Below are positions 53,911 through 63,756 of a stretch of 64,000 nt of DNA, piece by piece (within the stretch, counting starts at the first letter, position 1; every line of letters starts with the position of its first letter). A program made the translations under genes and the position numbers. The stretch comes from DASQZK01 sp963771005. Lineage in GTDB: Bacteria; Bacteroidota; Bacteroidia; Bacteroidales; GCA-2748055. The stretch lies in NCBI GenBank assembly GCA_963771005.1, contig CAVYRO010000002.1, positions 1,674,001 through 1,738,000 on the forward strand, read 5' to 3'. Under the pieces are notes generated by a model. That model did no database searches and was not told the DNA's origin. It was given only the letters and a program-made list of their open reading frames with translations.

Positions 53911-54288
53911 ATGACAGAGAATGAATTGTCAAAATTCATCATCGGGGCAGCCTTGAAAGTTCATACACAACTTGGACCTGGGTTATTGGAAAGTACTTAT
54001 AAGAAATGCCTGTATTATCTGCTTAAAAAAGAAGGTGTAATTGTCGAAAAAGAAAAGCCAATACCTTTGATCTATGAAGAAGTCCTGCTTGATGTTGGTT
54101 ACCGGGTTGATCTGCTCGCCGAAAATAAGGTGGTAATCGAGATAAAAAGTATCGAAATGTTTAATGATGTGCATATAGCACAGCTCCTTACCTATCTGAA
54201 GTTGGGCAATTACAGATTGGGTTTGTTGATTAATTTCAATGTTGTTCTGTTAAAACAAGGAATCAAACGTATTGCGAACAATCTTTGA
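53911..54288 (+). CDS. GxxExxY family protein
   Basis: A 125-residue protein of the GxxExxY family (GLLESTYKKCLYYLL carries the eponymous motif, about 26-32). VDLLAENKVVIEIKS contains a D-x(n)-E-x-K arrangement resembling PD-(D/E)xK nucleases, suggesting nucleic-acid cleavage or binding, but activity is unproven. Its codon use appears more AT-rich than neighbours. It is enclosed by direct 42-bp repeats (53692 and 54320) and followed by a repeat array. This looks like an acquired islet of about 0.6 kb. Confidence 0.88.
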   Translation: MTENELSKFIIGAALKVHTQLGPGLLESTYKKCLYYLLKKEGVIVEKEKPIPLIYEEVLLDVGYRVDLLAENKVVIEIKSIEMFNDVHIAQLLTYLKLGNYRLGLLINFNVVLLKQGIKRIANNL

Positions 54289-54319
54289 AAATTTACGGCC
54301 TTTGAGGTGAATAAATATG

Positions 54320-54361
54320 TTAACCGCAGAGTACGCAAAGTTTTACGCCAGTTTCGCAAAG
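54320..54361. repeat. Direct copy of the 42-bp repeat, right flank of GxxExxY islet
   Basis: 36 of 42 positions match 53692-53733, in the same orientation, with the same TTAACCGCA start and TTCGCAAAG end. Together the two copies frame the GxxExxY gene. Confidence 0.8.
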
Positions 54362-54375
54362 CCATTCTCCTTCTT

Positions 54376-54526
54376 CCCTTTGCGAACTTTTCGGTTCTCT
54401 CTCTCCTCCCTCTGCGACCTTTGCGGTTCTCTCTCTCTCTTCCCTCTGCGACCTTTGCGGTTCTCTCTCTCTTCCCTCTGCGACCTTTGCGGTTCTCTCT
54501 CTCTTCCCTCTGCAAATTTTGCAGTT
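54376..54526. repeat. 32-34-bp tandem array (CCCTCTGCGACCTTTGCGG...)
   Basis: Nearly five units of 32-34 bp, with CCCTCTGCGACCTTTGCGG followed by a TTCTCTCTCTCTT tract. Its complement (ACCGCAAAGGTCGCAGAGGG) shows the array is an inverted relative of the CGCAAAG repeat family to the left. It lies between the islet and the TlpA-like gene, ending 13 bp before that gene's stop codon. Confidence 0.9.
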
Positions 54527-54538
54527 ACGATATTCTTC

Positions 54539-55939
54539 TTAACGTTCAAGTCCGTTTTTTTCAACCTCCTTCTTAAAATCCTTAAAAGTAACCGGTTTGG
54601 CAAGTATTTTCCGGTCCCTGTCCAGGAGAAACATGGAAGGCGTGGCATATATATTAAATCGTCGCACGACACGTCCGTCCCACCCGTCCGATTCATAAAC
54701 ATTCACCCATGGCAGCTCGTGTTCCATCATGTACTCTTCCAGTCCAACCAGGCTGGAATCAATAGCCACAGCATATATTGAAACACCGGAATCATCTGCA
54801 TTTTTTTCATACCACTCCCTGAGCCGTGGCATCAGGTCCCTGCAATGCGGACACCACGAGGCCCAGAAGACCAGCAGGACATAATGCCTGTCCACATCCG
54901 AAAGGCGGTGCGTCTTTCCATCCAAACCGGGAAGTACGATATCATCCACCCTCTCGCCGGTTTTCATACGTTTATAAGCCTCCAGCCTGTCCTTCATGAT
55001 CCGGCTGTTGTCCGTTTCGCAACTTTCTTCCAGGTAATTATCGGCGATGTACGAGAGCACATTATCCAGCCCGGATTTTTCAAATCCATCGATAAGAAAA
55101 TTCAATATAAAACTTGATACTTCCGGATCCGCGCCCGCCTCCGTCATAAGACGGTCGACGGCACTGGTGAAAAGTCCTTCCTGTTCTGAACGGCTGGCTG
55201 CGGGATCCCTGAAAAAGCTCAGGAAAGTAAGAATTTTCTGTGTGTAAACAGGTGAATATATCAGTGCCGGATCATTCATCTTAACCCGATCGAAATAGTG
55301 TTCCCTCATAAAATCCCGGTAATTTTTTCCTTCACCCGGATAGAATACCGGCTCCGTGTACATGCTGATCAATGAGGAAACAAAACTTTCCGGAACCTGC
55401 TGCTGCAACCGGGAAATAGAGTCGTTCATCTCCCGCTGGACCCTTACGCATTCAGCCGCGAGATCATCATAAAAGGAGTCAGTAGTATCGTAGCGGTTCA
55501 ACAGGGAAAGAAGAGTGCTGATTTTATCCCCGAATTCCTTCCTTGCATGTATAAAATTATAATATGTGCGGTTTTCATCAGAAAGGAGAACCTTCATATC
55601 TCCGGCCGGATCGATGAAATCCGTTCTTAATTTGATATCGCCGTGATCAAAGACGAAGTCGAAAGTCCGAAGGGGCCGGTCATACATCACCGGTTCTTTG
55701 ATTTCTCCCAGGTACACCCTGTAAATGCCGGGTCTTGCATCCCGACTGAATTCAAAGCTGAATTCTCCACCGAGTGAGAATGCACTGTCTCTCACTTCAT
55801 GCTCTTCACCCTTCAGTGCAGCAAGGTATACCCTCCGATCAGGCATACCCAATACGGTGGCCCCAAACTTCCATGATTGACTGTAAGCTCCGTTGTTAAA
55901 TGTAATAAGAAGAAATAGAACCAACTGAAAATATTTCAT
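54539..55939 (-). CDS. TlpA/ResA-like thioredoxin-fold protein, exported
   Basis: A 466-residue protein with signal peptide (about 1-20). The N-terminal 110 residues form a DUF4369-like beta domain. A long helical region follows (about 120-310). The C-terminal thioredoxin domain (about 325-466) has the redox motif FWASWCPHCRDLMP and a cis-Pro in YATPSMFLLD. It should act in the periplasm as a thiol-disulfide reductase, as in many Bacteroidota proteins of this layout. Its 3' end abuts the repeat array. Confidence 0.9.
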   Translation of the reverse strand: MKYFQLVLFLLITFNNGAYSQSWKFGATVLGMPDRRVYLAALKGEEHEVRDSAFSLGGEFSFEFSRDARPGIYRVYLGEIKEPVMYDRPLRTFDFVFDHGDIKLRTDFIDPAGDMKVLLSDENRTYYNFIHARKEFGDKISTLLSLLNRYDTTDSFYDDLAAECVRVQREMNDSISRLQQQVPESFVSSLISMYTEPVFYPGEGKNYRDFMREHYFDRVKMNDPALIYSPVYTQKILTFLSFFRDPAASRSEQEGLFTSAVDRLMTEAGADPEVSSFILNFLIDGFEKSGLDNVLSYIADNYLEESCETDNSRIMKDRLEAYKRMKTGERVDDIVLPGLDGKTHRLSDVDRHYVLLVFWASWCPHCRDLMPRLREWYEKNADDSGVSIYAVAIDSSLVGLEEYMMEHELPWVNVYESDGWDGRVVRRFNIYATPSMFLLDRDRKILAKPVTFKDFKKEVEKNGLER

Positions 55940-56171
55940 GCCGGGAAAATTTTTATCACGCTTATTGACTCAAACCGGTTATATAACCAAGATACGCATT
56001 CCAGAATATTTTGTACACAGGAAACGTCTTAATCTTCAGGTGCAAAACCATGATTTACGTTGAAAACGGAAATCCAAATGTAAAAGTATGGATTGTAAGT
56101 CCTTCCTTTGCCAGGTGCCCGGGAAAGAAATAATCAGTATCTTTCAACATCCGCAATCAATCCCAGATCGA

Positions 56172-58115
56172 ATGAAATTCTACCCGATCTTCCTGTTTTT
56201 AAGTCTTTTTTCAGCGGGAACAATCCGGGCTGCCGGTCCCGGGCTGCCCCGGCTGCGGGAATATCCACCCTACAGGGAAGTATGCACAGCTTTCTTCAGG
56301 GACTTCGATACGGAACAACTTAAAGGCGAAGATTTTTACAGGTTCCGCTTCGCGTGCCGACCCGATGGGTGGTTTGTCTATCCTGAAAGTTACATTCAGG
56401 GCGTACCGCACCCGACTGACACCATCGCGCTTTGGAAACCGGAAAGCGGTTATGACCGGCGCGATTCGCTCCCGGCGTCCGGGTTATCAGCTGAAAATGA
56501 ATTACCCCTCTATCTTACCAATGCCGAACTCTACAAATACTCCATTCAACCCTTTTATGGATATACAGGGTGGGATACGGATATGATCCATAGCTACGGA
56601 AAGTTCCCGTATTCAAAGCTTACTGATAATGAATTGTACGGGACAGGCAGGGCTTTCAGCCAGGCTGCTTCCGACATGTTTTGGAGCCATGGTGATTATT
56701 CGCCTGCAAAGCCCGTTGCAATTGCGCCTTCAAACCGGACACGCAGGCGCTTCATACGTTATGCCCGGAAAGGTATCGCGGCATTCCGGGTGCTTTACGA
56801 AAGGAACCCGCTCTTCCTGACCATGGTCGGCACAATGGATGTAAAATACCACAATGAGATCATGGCAAAATGGTATGAACTCATGCTCTTCAATCCCGGT
56901 GAGAAGGCAGATAAATTTTTGCGTTCCTTCACACGGCGGGATTCGCTGTACGAAGATTTCTGGAACCGGTTTGCTGCAGCGATGCTCAGCATCCCCGATT
57001 CCGGTGCGGTCCTGTTCACAAACGGCGACAATGACACGTATCCCCTTCTTTACGCTCAGAAACAGGGAAAGATCCGGCCCGACATACAAATCATCAACAT
57101 TTCCCTGCTGAATGATCCTGTATACTATGCTGCAGTGGTTAACGGCACAGCCGGAGGAAGCGTCATTTCTGCCGTTATCCCGCCGGAAGATTACAACAGG
57201 ATTTCCGGGATGGGAATATACGCAGGTCCGGGTGAACTTACACGGCCGTTGTCGTTTGCAAACTGGTCACGGCAGGCCCTCGACCAGGTCACCGATAACC
57301 GGGATGAGGTGATGATCGCAAGATCGCTTTACAGGTACGTCTACAGGTTGCCGGGCGGAGGCAGGGACAGCATTGAGATCAACGGGGATCTCCCCAATTA
57401 TATCCCGCCATGCCTGTATATCCTTCCTCCGCTAATCAGCGATCTCTTTCCCGGAAGGCCCGTATTTTTCAGCAAGGGGGGCGTACAATGGGTGGACGGG
57501 CTCCTGGCGCCGGGGAACCTGGCTGACAGGGTACTCGTTTACCGTCTTAACGGGATCTCGGAAACGAGGGATGATCCCCGGTATATTAAAGTTGAAGGCA
57601 GTTATGCGGATACCTCTTACATCCGTAAGTTATCCGTAAATCCCGGCATGATCCTGCCTGACAGCCTGCATCCGGCACGACAGAGAACCTACTCCTGGCT
57701 GACCGGCGATGTTTCCTTCCTGTATGAATTACTGGCCCCGGAAGCCGGGAAAAGTGAGACCCTTTCACTCGTGAAGGATTTTTTCCTGCGGTTTCCGCCC
57801 GAACAATGCGGCATCAGCCCGGCACATTGCCGTATGCTGGATCTGCTTTTCCGTGCAGACAATGGTGCAGGCGGTGAAGTGACTGAGGAAATTTCAATGC
57901 GTTTCCTGAAGATCCTCGCCCTAAGGGAAAATTCACTGGAAGTCAGGGATGATGAGATCAATGATGAATACGAAGTGAGGTACCTTGCCTGGTGCATCAG
58001 TCTTCTGACGGGATCTGACAGGCCCGGGCCGGTGGAATTTTACAAGGCTCTTGAAAAGATACAGGAAAAACTGGAGCGAAAAATGACTGGCACCGTCCGG
58101 ATCACCACCGGTTAA
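56172..58115 (+). CDS. Exported protein resembling the soluble part of DUF2723 proteins
   Basis: About 647 residues from the ATG at 56172 (MKFYPIFLFLSLFSAG), which gives a clean signal peptide; the frame stays open 28 codons upstream. It contains FTNGDNDTYPLLYAQKQGKI followed by RPDIQIINISLLNDPVYY. That segment is close to the NGDNDTFPLWYLQ and LLN pattern of DUF2723 membrane proteins, which are linked to glycan or protein mannosylation. Here the multi-helix membrane region is absent and the rest is unassigned. Function is unknown; a periplasmic partner or evolutionary fragment is possible. Its stop codon overlaps that of the convergent ispF. Confidence 0.72.
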   Translation: MKFYPIFLFLSLFSAGTIRAAGPGLPRLREYPPYREVCTAFFRDFDTEQLKGEDFYRFRFACRPDGWFVYPESYIQGVPHPTDTIALWKPESGYDRRDSLPASGLSAENELPLYLTNAELYKYSIQPFYGYTGWDTDMIHSYGKFPYSKLTDNELYGTGRAFSQAASDMFWSHGDYSPAKPVAIAPSNRTRRRFIRYARKGIAAFRVLYERNPLFLTMVGTMDVKYHNEIMAKWYELMLFNPGEKADKFLRSFTRRDSLYEDFWNRFAAAMLSIPDSGAVLFTNGDNDTYPLLYAQKQGKIRPDIQIINISLLNDPVYYAAVVNGTAGGSVISAVIPPEDYNRISGMGIYAGPGELTRPLSFANWSRQALDQVTDNRDEVMIARSLYRYVYRLPGGGRDSIEINGDLPNYIPPCLYILPPLISDLFPGRPVFFSKGGVQWVDGLLAPGNLADRVLVYRLNGISETRDDPRYIKVEGSYADTSYIRKLSVNPGMILPDSLHPARQRTYSWLTGDVSFLYELLAPEAGKSETLSLVKDFFLRFPPEQCGISPAHCRMLDLLFRADNGAGGEVTEEISMRFLKILALRENSLEVRDDEINDEYEVRYLAWCISLLTGSDRPGPVEFYKALEKIQEKLERKMTGTVRITTG

Positions 58116-58594
58116 TCCTTCTTATCGAGGAGCACAATGGCCTGGGCTGCAATTCCTTCTTCCCTGCCCTCAAATCCAAGTTTTTCGGTAGTTGTGGCTT
58201 TTATGGAGATATTTTCAACCGGTGTCCCAAGAATATCTGCAACGGTTGTACGCATTTCCATAATATACTTCATGATCTTCGGCTTTTCGAGGATGAGAAC
58301 CGCATCTAGGTTCACAATAAAATAACCGCATCCGGAGATCAGCTTACCCGTTCTCTGCAAAAGGATCCTGCTGTCGATACCTCTGAATTCTTCGGCAGTA
58401 TCGGGAAAATGCTGTCCGATGTCTCCAAGGGCAAGAGCTCCGAGGAGTGCATCGCAAATGGCATGGATAAGGACATCGGCATCGGAATGTCCGATCAGCC
58501 CGCGGTCATGTTCCACCCTGATCCCGCCAAGGAAAAGGGGGAGGTTATCGCCAAGCTGATGAACATCATACCCCAGCCCGATCCTGAAATTCAT
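58112..58594 (-). CDS. ispF: 2-C-methyl-D-erythritol 2,4-cyclodiphosphate synthase
   Basis: MEP-pathway enzyme producing MEcPP from CDP-ME-2P for isoprenoid synthesis. The 160 residues are typical. Metal-binding GYDVHQLGD near residue 8 (Asp and His) and GHSDADVLIHAICDALLGA (His) are complete; the cytidine-binding end region SIKATTTEKLGFEGREEGI is present. No ispD is adjacent. It lies 8 bp after porV in the same direction, so it is probably co-transcribed with it. Confidence 0.97.
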   Translation of the reverse strand: MNFRIGLGYDVHQLGDNLPLFLGGIRVEHDRGLIGHSDADVLIHAICDALLGALALGDIGQHFPDTAEEFRGIDSRILLQRTGKLISGCGYFIVNLDAVLILEKPKIMKYIMEMRTTVADILGTPVENISIKATTTEKLGFEGREEGIAAQAIVLLDKKD

Positions 58595-58602
58595 GGGAAT
58601 AT

Positions 58603-59820
58603 TTATTTGAATTTATCGAAATTGAAACCGAGGGTAAACCTGAGGGTATTGGCCAGCGGGTTATTTACAGCCGTAGGAATAAGGTAGGCGAAGTCGAGTG
58701 AGAAAACGTTCAGTTTTAGTCCTACGCCGAGGGTAAAATACTTGCGATTACCTTTTGTCTTGTACTCGTAAAAATAGCCGCCCCTGATGGCAAACTGTTC
58801 CCTGTACCAGTATTCGACGCCCGCACTGTAGGTGATCTCATGCAGTTCCTCGAGAAAAGGACTGCCTCTGGGATTGTCGATCCCCGGGGCATCGTAGAAC
58901 GATTGGATCATTCCCAGGGGAACCGAAACATTGGGATCTTTGCCGGCCAGAATGATTGTTGCAGTGTCGGTATCCGAATATAAAGGCTGTGTTGGAATGA
59001 GCAGCTTATTGAGATCAAGGGCAAAGGTAAAGCTGTTATATTGATCCAGGTCAATGGCCAGGGCACTTCCCAGCCTCAGATCGATGGGGATAAAGGCCTT
59101 ATCCTGGTTCTCCGTGTAGGAGATCTTTGTTCCGATATTGGAAATGTTTGCTCCGAAAGAAAGGTTCGCGTCCTGCCCGGAAAAATCTATCTTATTGGTA
59201 TAGAAAAAGCCAAGGTCAGCGGCTGCCGAAACGCCGGCTTTTGATTCCAGGTCGCCTACATACTGTCCGCCGGTGAGGTCCGAACGGATGAACCGGAACG
59301 TAATGGATCCCGAGAGATTATCGGTGAAGAGCCGTGAATACCCGGCATCGATTGCAAATTCGTTCGGGTTGAACTGCCTCCCGTCGGGATTTCCGAACCG
59401 GTCGGTAAAAACAATATTTCCAAGGGAAAAATATCTCAGTGAACCACTAAGTGCCTGGCGGCCGTCCAGCTTATAATAACCTGCTACATAGGCAAGGTTG
59501 ATGTCGGGAACAAGTTTTCGCAACCAGGGAGTATAGGAAATTGCAGCTCCTCCTTTCCCTTCCATGAAAACATATTTGGCTGCATTCCAATGCTGTGAAT
59601 TTATATCGGGAGCTGTTGCGACACCTACATCTCCCATGGCCCCGGAACGGGAATCAGGTGCGATCGTGAGAAAGGGAACTGCTGACTGCAAGGTGTTGAT
59701 TTCACCACCGGTCACTTCACCATATTTTATCTGCCCAAATGTTAGAGAGGGAAAGAGACTCAACAAAATTACAACGGCACAGGCTACAAATTGATTTCTG
59801 ACAGTTTTCTTTTCCGACAT
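58603..59820 (-). CDS. porV: Type IX secretion outer-membrane protein PorV
   Basis: A 405-residue outer-membrane beta-barrel (FadL-type) that shuttles T9SS cargo from the SprA translocon to the PorU sortase. The signal peptide (about 1-29) is followed by NTLQSAVPFLTIAPDSRSG-AMGDVGVAT, the PorV signature, then alternating barrel strands to the C-terminal TLGFNFDKFK. It lies directly downstream of porU (61 bp). A TATATTTG element at 59842-59849 may give it its own promoter. Confidence 0.95.
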   Translation of the reverse strand: MSEKKTVRNQFVACAVVILLSLFPSLTFGQIKYGEVTGGEINTLQSAVPFLTIAPDSRSGAMGDVGVATAPDINSQHWNAAKYVFMEGKGGAAISYTPWLRKLVPDINLAYVAGYYKLDGRQALSGSLRYFSLGNIVFTDRFGNPDGRQFNPNEFAIDAGYSRLFTDNLSGSITFRFIRSDLTGGQYVGDLESKAGVSAAADLGFFYTNKIDFSGQDANLSFGANISNIGTKISYTENQDKAFIPIDLRLGSALAIDLDQYNSFTFALDLNKLLIPTQPLYSDTDTATIILAGKDPNVSVPLGMIQSFYDAPGIDNPRGSPFLEELHEITYSAGVEYWYREQFAIRGGYFYEYKTKGNRKYFTLGVGLKLNVFSLDFAYLIPTAVNNPLANTLRFTLGFNFDKFK

Positions 59821-59841
59821 TACAATGGTTTTTAAGAATCA

Positions 59842-59849
59842 CAAATATA
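59842..59849 (-). promoter_or_regulatory. Putative -7 element upstream of porV
   Basis: The minus strand reads TATATTTG, an exact TAnnTTTG match, 22 bp before the porV start in the porU-porV gap. No well-spaced TTTG at -33 was found, so confidence is limited. Confidence 0.4.
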
Positions 59850-59881
59850 ACAGAAAATTTCAAAAATTATTGTGAGAATAA

Positions 59882-62800
59882 TTATCTGACAATGATCAGT
59901 TTTCCTGAACTTGTCGCCTCCTTTCCATCGGAGCTTCTGACGTGGATCCTGTAGATATACATGCCTTGCCGGCTTTTGTTTCCGGACTCGTCATATCCGT
60001 TCCATTCGATCGGTTTGGAGCGGAAACCAGAATTATATTCTTTGGTTTTGATGGTTTTCATGAGCCTGCCCGCGAGATTGAAAATATCGATTGTAATGTC
60101 GAGATTGGCCCCGGGATCATTATGTTCAAAGGATAGGGATGTGCTTTCGGAAAATGGATTCGGGAAGCTCAAAAGATTGTCGAGGATCATATCCTCCGAA
60201 GTGACAACAATGAACCCGAGGGAATCCTCATTGGAGTTATTGTAGATATCCCAGACTTTCACAGCGATACTGTGTCTGCCGTTGCTTAGTTTTGAAAGAG
60301 GGTATTCAATCGTTCCGCTGCGGAAATTGTTCAGGCCGGCCTGGTAATATTCATTCAGCACCAGGATATTCTTCGTATTCCCGTCGAGAATTCCGGTAAT
60401 ATCATGACCGATCCCGTTCCCGGCGGTATTGATACCATGCTCGTCGAAAACCTTAACATAAAGTACGGGGTTCGAATCGGTAATGCCATCCGGTTTGAAA
60501 TATTCGTTATTCATATAAATATCAATATCGGGGCCCCCAACATCGGCCTCAGGATCAGCAGATGATCCTCCGACCTTGAAATTGAGAAAGGCGCCGGCTG
60601 CATCGGTAACGGAATCACTGGCATAGTAACTTAGCTTGCCTCCTCCGACGGCATAGCTGATATCCTTGGGAACATAAAACTCAAAGCTGAAAAGCCCGTT
60701 CTTTACGGATGCCTTACCCCTGTAAATAATATTGTTTCGTAGGGTAAAAGTCTTTTTTTCCCCTCCGTCATTGGCGAGCGTGGTTTGTACGGAAGGCTTG
60801 TCAAAAACCACGGGGTAGATCACCCCGTTGAAGGTAGTGAGGAGTCCGCCCGTATTATCTTCAAGATGTCCGCTCACAGCCACCTTCTTCAGAGCTGAAA
60901 GGGTGTCGGCGCCCGCCTCCACTGGTTTATGATCAATGGAATCGGTAGCCACATGATAAAAAGGATATGTCAATCTCATCGCAGGATCTCCCAGCAGGGC
61001 GAAATTGCGTTTATTGATCCCAAAACCGGTTTCATTTTTCGTATATTCCATGACTTCCCCGAGACTATAGTTCATACCCATGGAGTCCTTTTCGAAGACG
61101 ACCTCGTAAAAATGTTCATTGAGGACATTATTCGGACCGGAATAAACCAGCCGGGTTGTCGTAAGCAATGCTATCCCGCCCCCCATGCCATACAGCAATA
61201 CATCCTCCCCAGCCGATGAAATCCCGGGATCATCAAAACGGCTGAATTCACACGTAGCAGTCATGAAGAGGGGAAGCTTCCCGGAATTTGACCAGGACAT
61301 AATATCTTCTTTTTCAAGGATCCGCTCGTGTGCAAGTCCTTCGGTACCACCATGACCGGTATAATTGATGATAAGCGCACCCCTTGCAACCTGGTCGTTG
61401 ATGGCCCGGTTTACATCGGGATATCTCTGTCCGACAGGTGTGGAAACCTGTTTATAGGCATCGAGAAAGATCTTGTTCACATTGAAATACGGATATCTGG
61501 CTTCTACGTTTAAGGCAAGCTCGTTCGACTGGTTAAAATGTGTATTGTAATCTTCGTCATCCCCGATGAAACACAGGTTGTTCCTCCATTCCCCCATTCT
61601 TTCCTGCTTTTCATACCCTTTGATCTTATCGATCATTCGCCTGGCCTGAATGGTATCGTGGACCGGCAGCCTTCCTACGCCGGCATCAAGGAGACCATAA
61701 TACATATCCTCACCGTCGTCAAGTATGGCAAAATAATCATCCGATACATACGAAGCGGTAGGAGAAAGACTGTTCAGCGATTGGTAGGCAGGTACATAAT
61801 TCCCTGACTTTTCGATCTTACCTTTATATATATAGGAACCGTCGCCGAAAAGAAGGAGGTATTTGGGCATCTTTGCCGGGTCGCCACCCGATCTTTTATA
61901 ATAGTACCGCATCATATTGCGAATGGCCGTTGGATCGGGCCGGCCTGATGAAAATTCATTGTAAGCCTGTTCCGGAGTAACAACGAGGATGTTCAGCTGG
62001 TTGTGTTCACGGCGGTAGGCGGCGAGTTCATTTGCATAATTGAGAAACCCGGAATAACTTACGATGATGTAATCGGGTTGATTTTCACCGTGAAGATCCT
62101 GGTTTTCCACCCTGCCCAGGTCTTCACCCTGGTAAAGTGGGGCAGGAAAGGTTCCAGCAGGATCAAAAGCAATGAATTCTCGGATATCCGGTGTATTAAC
62201 GGTAAAACTCAGGTTGCTGCCTTCAGTAGTTCCTGTGATCTTCCGTATGTCGCCGACATCCGTCACATCCCATACGCGTGTATCCTGTTTGGCATTTCCA
62301 AGGCTGAAATGTGTCACCGATGAAGTGCCCGTTCCGCGGCTTTCCCTGAACATAACCAAACTGCCGTCCAATTCCAGCCTTGCCCGTCCCATAATGCTGA
62401 TGTAGTCGAGATAACCTTCCGATTCATTATCCGGTTTGATAAAACGGTACTTTAGCTGCACCGTTTCCCCGGAAGGCATAAAATGTAGCAAAGGCTCAGC
62501 AGTATATGCATAAGTAGCCGTATAATCGCTCAGATTTGTAGGCCGTATCTTCAGCGTCGCGAGGGTTTTATTATTGGCTGAGATCACGAATTCCGTTGAA
62601 TCTTTTGACCGGCCCAGGACATTCGTCTTAAACCGCATCTCTTCATCTGTGATAAGACCAGGGAAGATAAAATCAAAGGTACGCTGCGGTGTCGTTGCAA
62701 AATCCTCCCCATACCATTCCCGCCCTGACCCCTTCTGATCACCGGACATTTTCAGCAGGTTCAGCTCATCTACCTCGTGGTAAGCCCGGATATCATAGCT

Positions 62801-63718
62801 GTCGGTCGTCCGCGTAACGTCGCCGGTGGCAGCGGGTTCCGCGGCAGGCTCAGCCGAAGGGCCGAAATCGGAAGAAAGGAAATAATACCCGTAGTCGCTG
62901 TAAGGATTCAGGTCGTGGAGAAAAAGTGTATCCACTGCGCTATAACTCCAGGTAACCGGACCTGTTCCGTAAAAAAGAATATAATCGCCCGCATTGAATA
63001 TGCCGTCCGGTCCCTTATTCATATATACCGGAACTTCCGGAAGATCGTCCTGTTCACCGAGCGTGGAATTTTCAGGCAGGCAGGCCCCGCCCCATCCATA
63101 GACCTTCACGTTGGCAGGCTCAGACAATCCGATCGAGCTGAGCTGGCCGTACGTAAGTTTATAAATGCCTGTCTCGGGCACCTTAATCTTAAACCAGTTT
63201 CCATAGGCAAGCATCGATTTTTCCGTTCCTGCCGTTTTCTTTTTACCCGTTAGGGCAGAAGATTTTACCGGAAGTGGCACCGATTCGATCTGCAATACGA
63301 AAGAAGTTAGTCTTTCCGTTATACCCGTTGAAGGGTTTTTCCTGAAGGGAACCAGGGCTATCTGCAGGAATGGCCGGCCTGCCGCGGTTGATATATGGGA
63401 CTGAATTCGAATGCTGTCGGTGAGTTCTGATAATTTCTGTCTCGCCTCGTCATCGGCCGGTACCTGTTGATATTCAGCCTTGAAAAATCTGATGGTGACG
63501 GAAGGATTTTCGGCATGCCAGGCTATGTTTTCGAAATAACGGGGCAACAAAGCATTGTTATTTTCGTAATCAGAATTTGCGAAAGAAATGATCTCATCAA
63601 AACTCATGGTTTTTTCCGGCGTCACGGCATGCTCCCAGGAAATAGCGCGTTTGAGGTACCAGCTCTGCCCATATAACGGAAGAGAGAAGAACATCAGCAA
63701 TGGCAAAAGATGTCTCAT
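59882..63718 (-). CDS. porU: Type IX secretion sortase PorU
   Basis: A very large C25 (gingipain-like) cysteine peptidase that removes the C-terminal sorting domain from T9SS cargo and attaches it to anionic LPS. The start at 63718 (MRHLLPLLMFFSLPLYGQ) gives a clean signal peptide and about 1278 residues; the open frame extends nine codons further. The catalytic His is in INYTGHGGTEGLAHE and Cys in FMTATCEFSRFDDPG. Upstream are PorU-type N-terminal strand domains. The protein ends in its own sorting-domain-like module (LSFPNPFSESTSLSF, ending KLIIVR). It is divergent from the porP gene. Confidence 0.95.
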   Translation of the reverse strand: MRHLLPLLMFFSLPLYGQSWYLKRAISWEHAVTPEKTMSFDEIISFANSDYENNNALLPRYFENIAWHAENPSVTIRFFKAEYQQVPADDEARQKLSELTDSIRIQSHISTAAGRPFLQIALVPFRKNPSTGITERLTSFVLQIESVPLPVKSSALTGKKKTAGTEKSMLAYGNWFKIKVPETGIYKLTYGQLSSIGLSEPANVKVYGWGGACLPENSTLGEQDDLPEVPVYMNKGPDGIFNAGDYILFYGTGPVTWSYSAVDTLFLHDLNPYSDYGYYFLSSDFGPSAEPAAEPAATGDVTRTTDSYDIRAYHEVDELNLLKMSGDQKGSGREWYGEDFATTPQRTFDFIFPGLITDEEMRFKTNVLGRSKDSTEFVISANNKTLATLKIRPTNLSDYTATYAYTAEPLLHFMPSGETVQLKYRFIKPDNESEGYLDYISIMGRARLELDGSLVMFRESRGTGTSSVTHFSLGNAKQDTRVWDVTDVGDIRKITGTTEGSNLSFTVNTPDIREFIAFDPAGTFPAPLYQGEDLGRVENQDLHGENQPDYIIVSYSGFLNYANELAAYRREHNQLNILVVTPEQAYNEFSSGRPDPTAIRNMMRYYYKRSGGDPAKMPKYLLLFGDGSYIYKGKIEKSGNYVPAYQSLNSLSPTASYVSDDYFAILDDGEDMYYGLLDAGVGRLPVHDTIQARRMIDKIKGYEKQERMGEWRNNLCFIGDDEDYNTHFNQSNELALNVEARYPYFNVNKIFLDAYKQVSTPVGQRYPDVNRAINDQVARGALIINYTGHGGTEGLAHERILEKEDIMSWSNSGKLPLFMTATCEFSRFDDPGISSAGEDVLLYGMGGGIALLTTTRLVYSGPNNVLNEHFYEVVFEKDSMGMNYSLGEVMEYTKNETGFGINKRNFALLGDPAMRLTYPFYHVATDSIDHKPVEAGADTLSALKKVAVSGHLEDNTGGLLTTFNGVIYPVVFDKPSVQTTLANDGGEKKTFTLRNNIIYRGKASVKNGLFSFEFYVPKDISYAVGGGKLSYYASDSVTDAAGAFLNFKVGGSSADPEADVGGPDIDIYMNNEYFKPDGITDSNPVLYVKVFDEHGINTAGNGIGHDITGILDGNTKNILVLNEYYQAGLNNFRSGTIEYPLSKLSNGRHSIAVKVWDIYNNSNEDSLGFIVVTSEDMILDNLLSFPNPFSESTSLSFEHNDPGANLDITIDIFNLAGRLMKTIKTKEYNSGFRSKPIEWNGYDESGNKSRQGMYIYRIHVRSSDGKEATSSGKLIIVR

Positions 63719-63756
63719 GAATGCCGGGTTTGTGATGAATGACATTTCAATTCAAA

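Noticed and set aside
53692..54526. CRISPR array
   Set aside because: Tandem units are contiguous without unique spacers, and no cas genes are present.
54210..54702. 101- and 119-codon minus-strand ORFs with REERENRKGRR repeats
   Set aside because: They are the same repeat array read on the other strand; no real protein family.
54307..54781. 89- and 154-codon plus-strand ORFs rich in Leu/Ser/Pro
   Set aside because: They translate the CTCT-rich tandem array and overlap the TlpA-like gene; the sequence is low-complexity.
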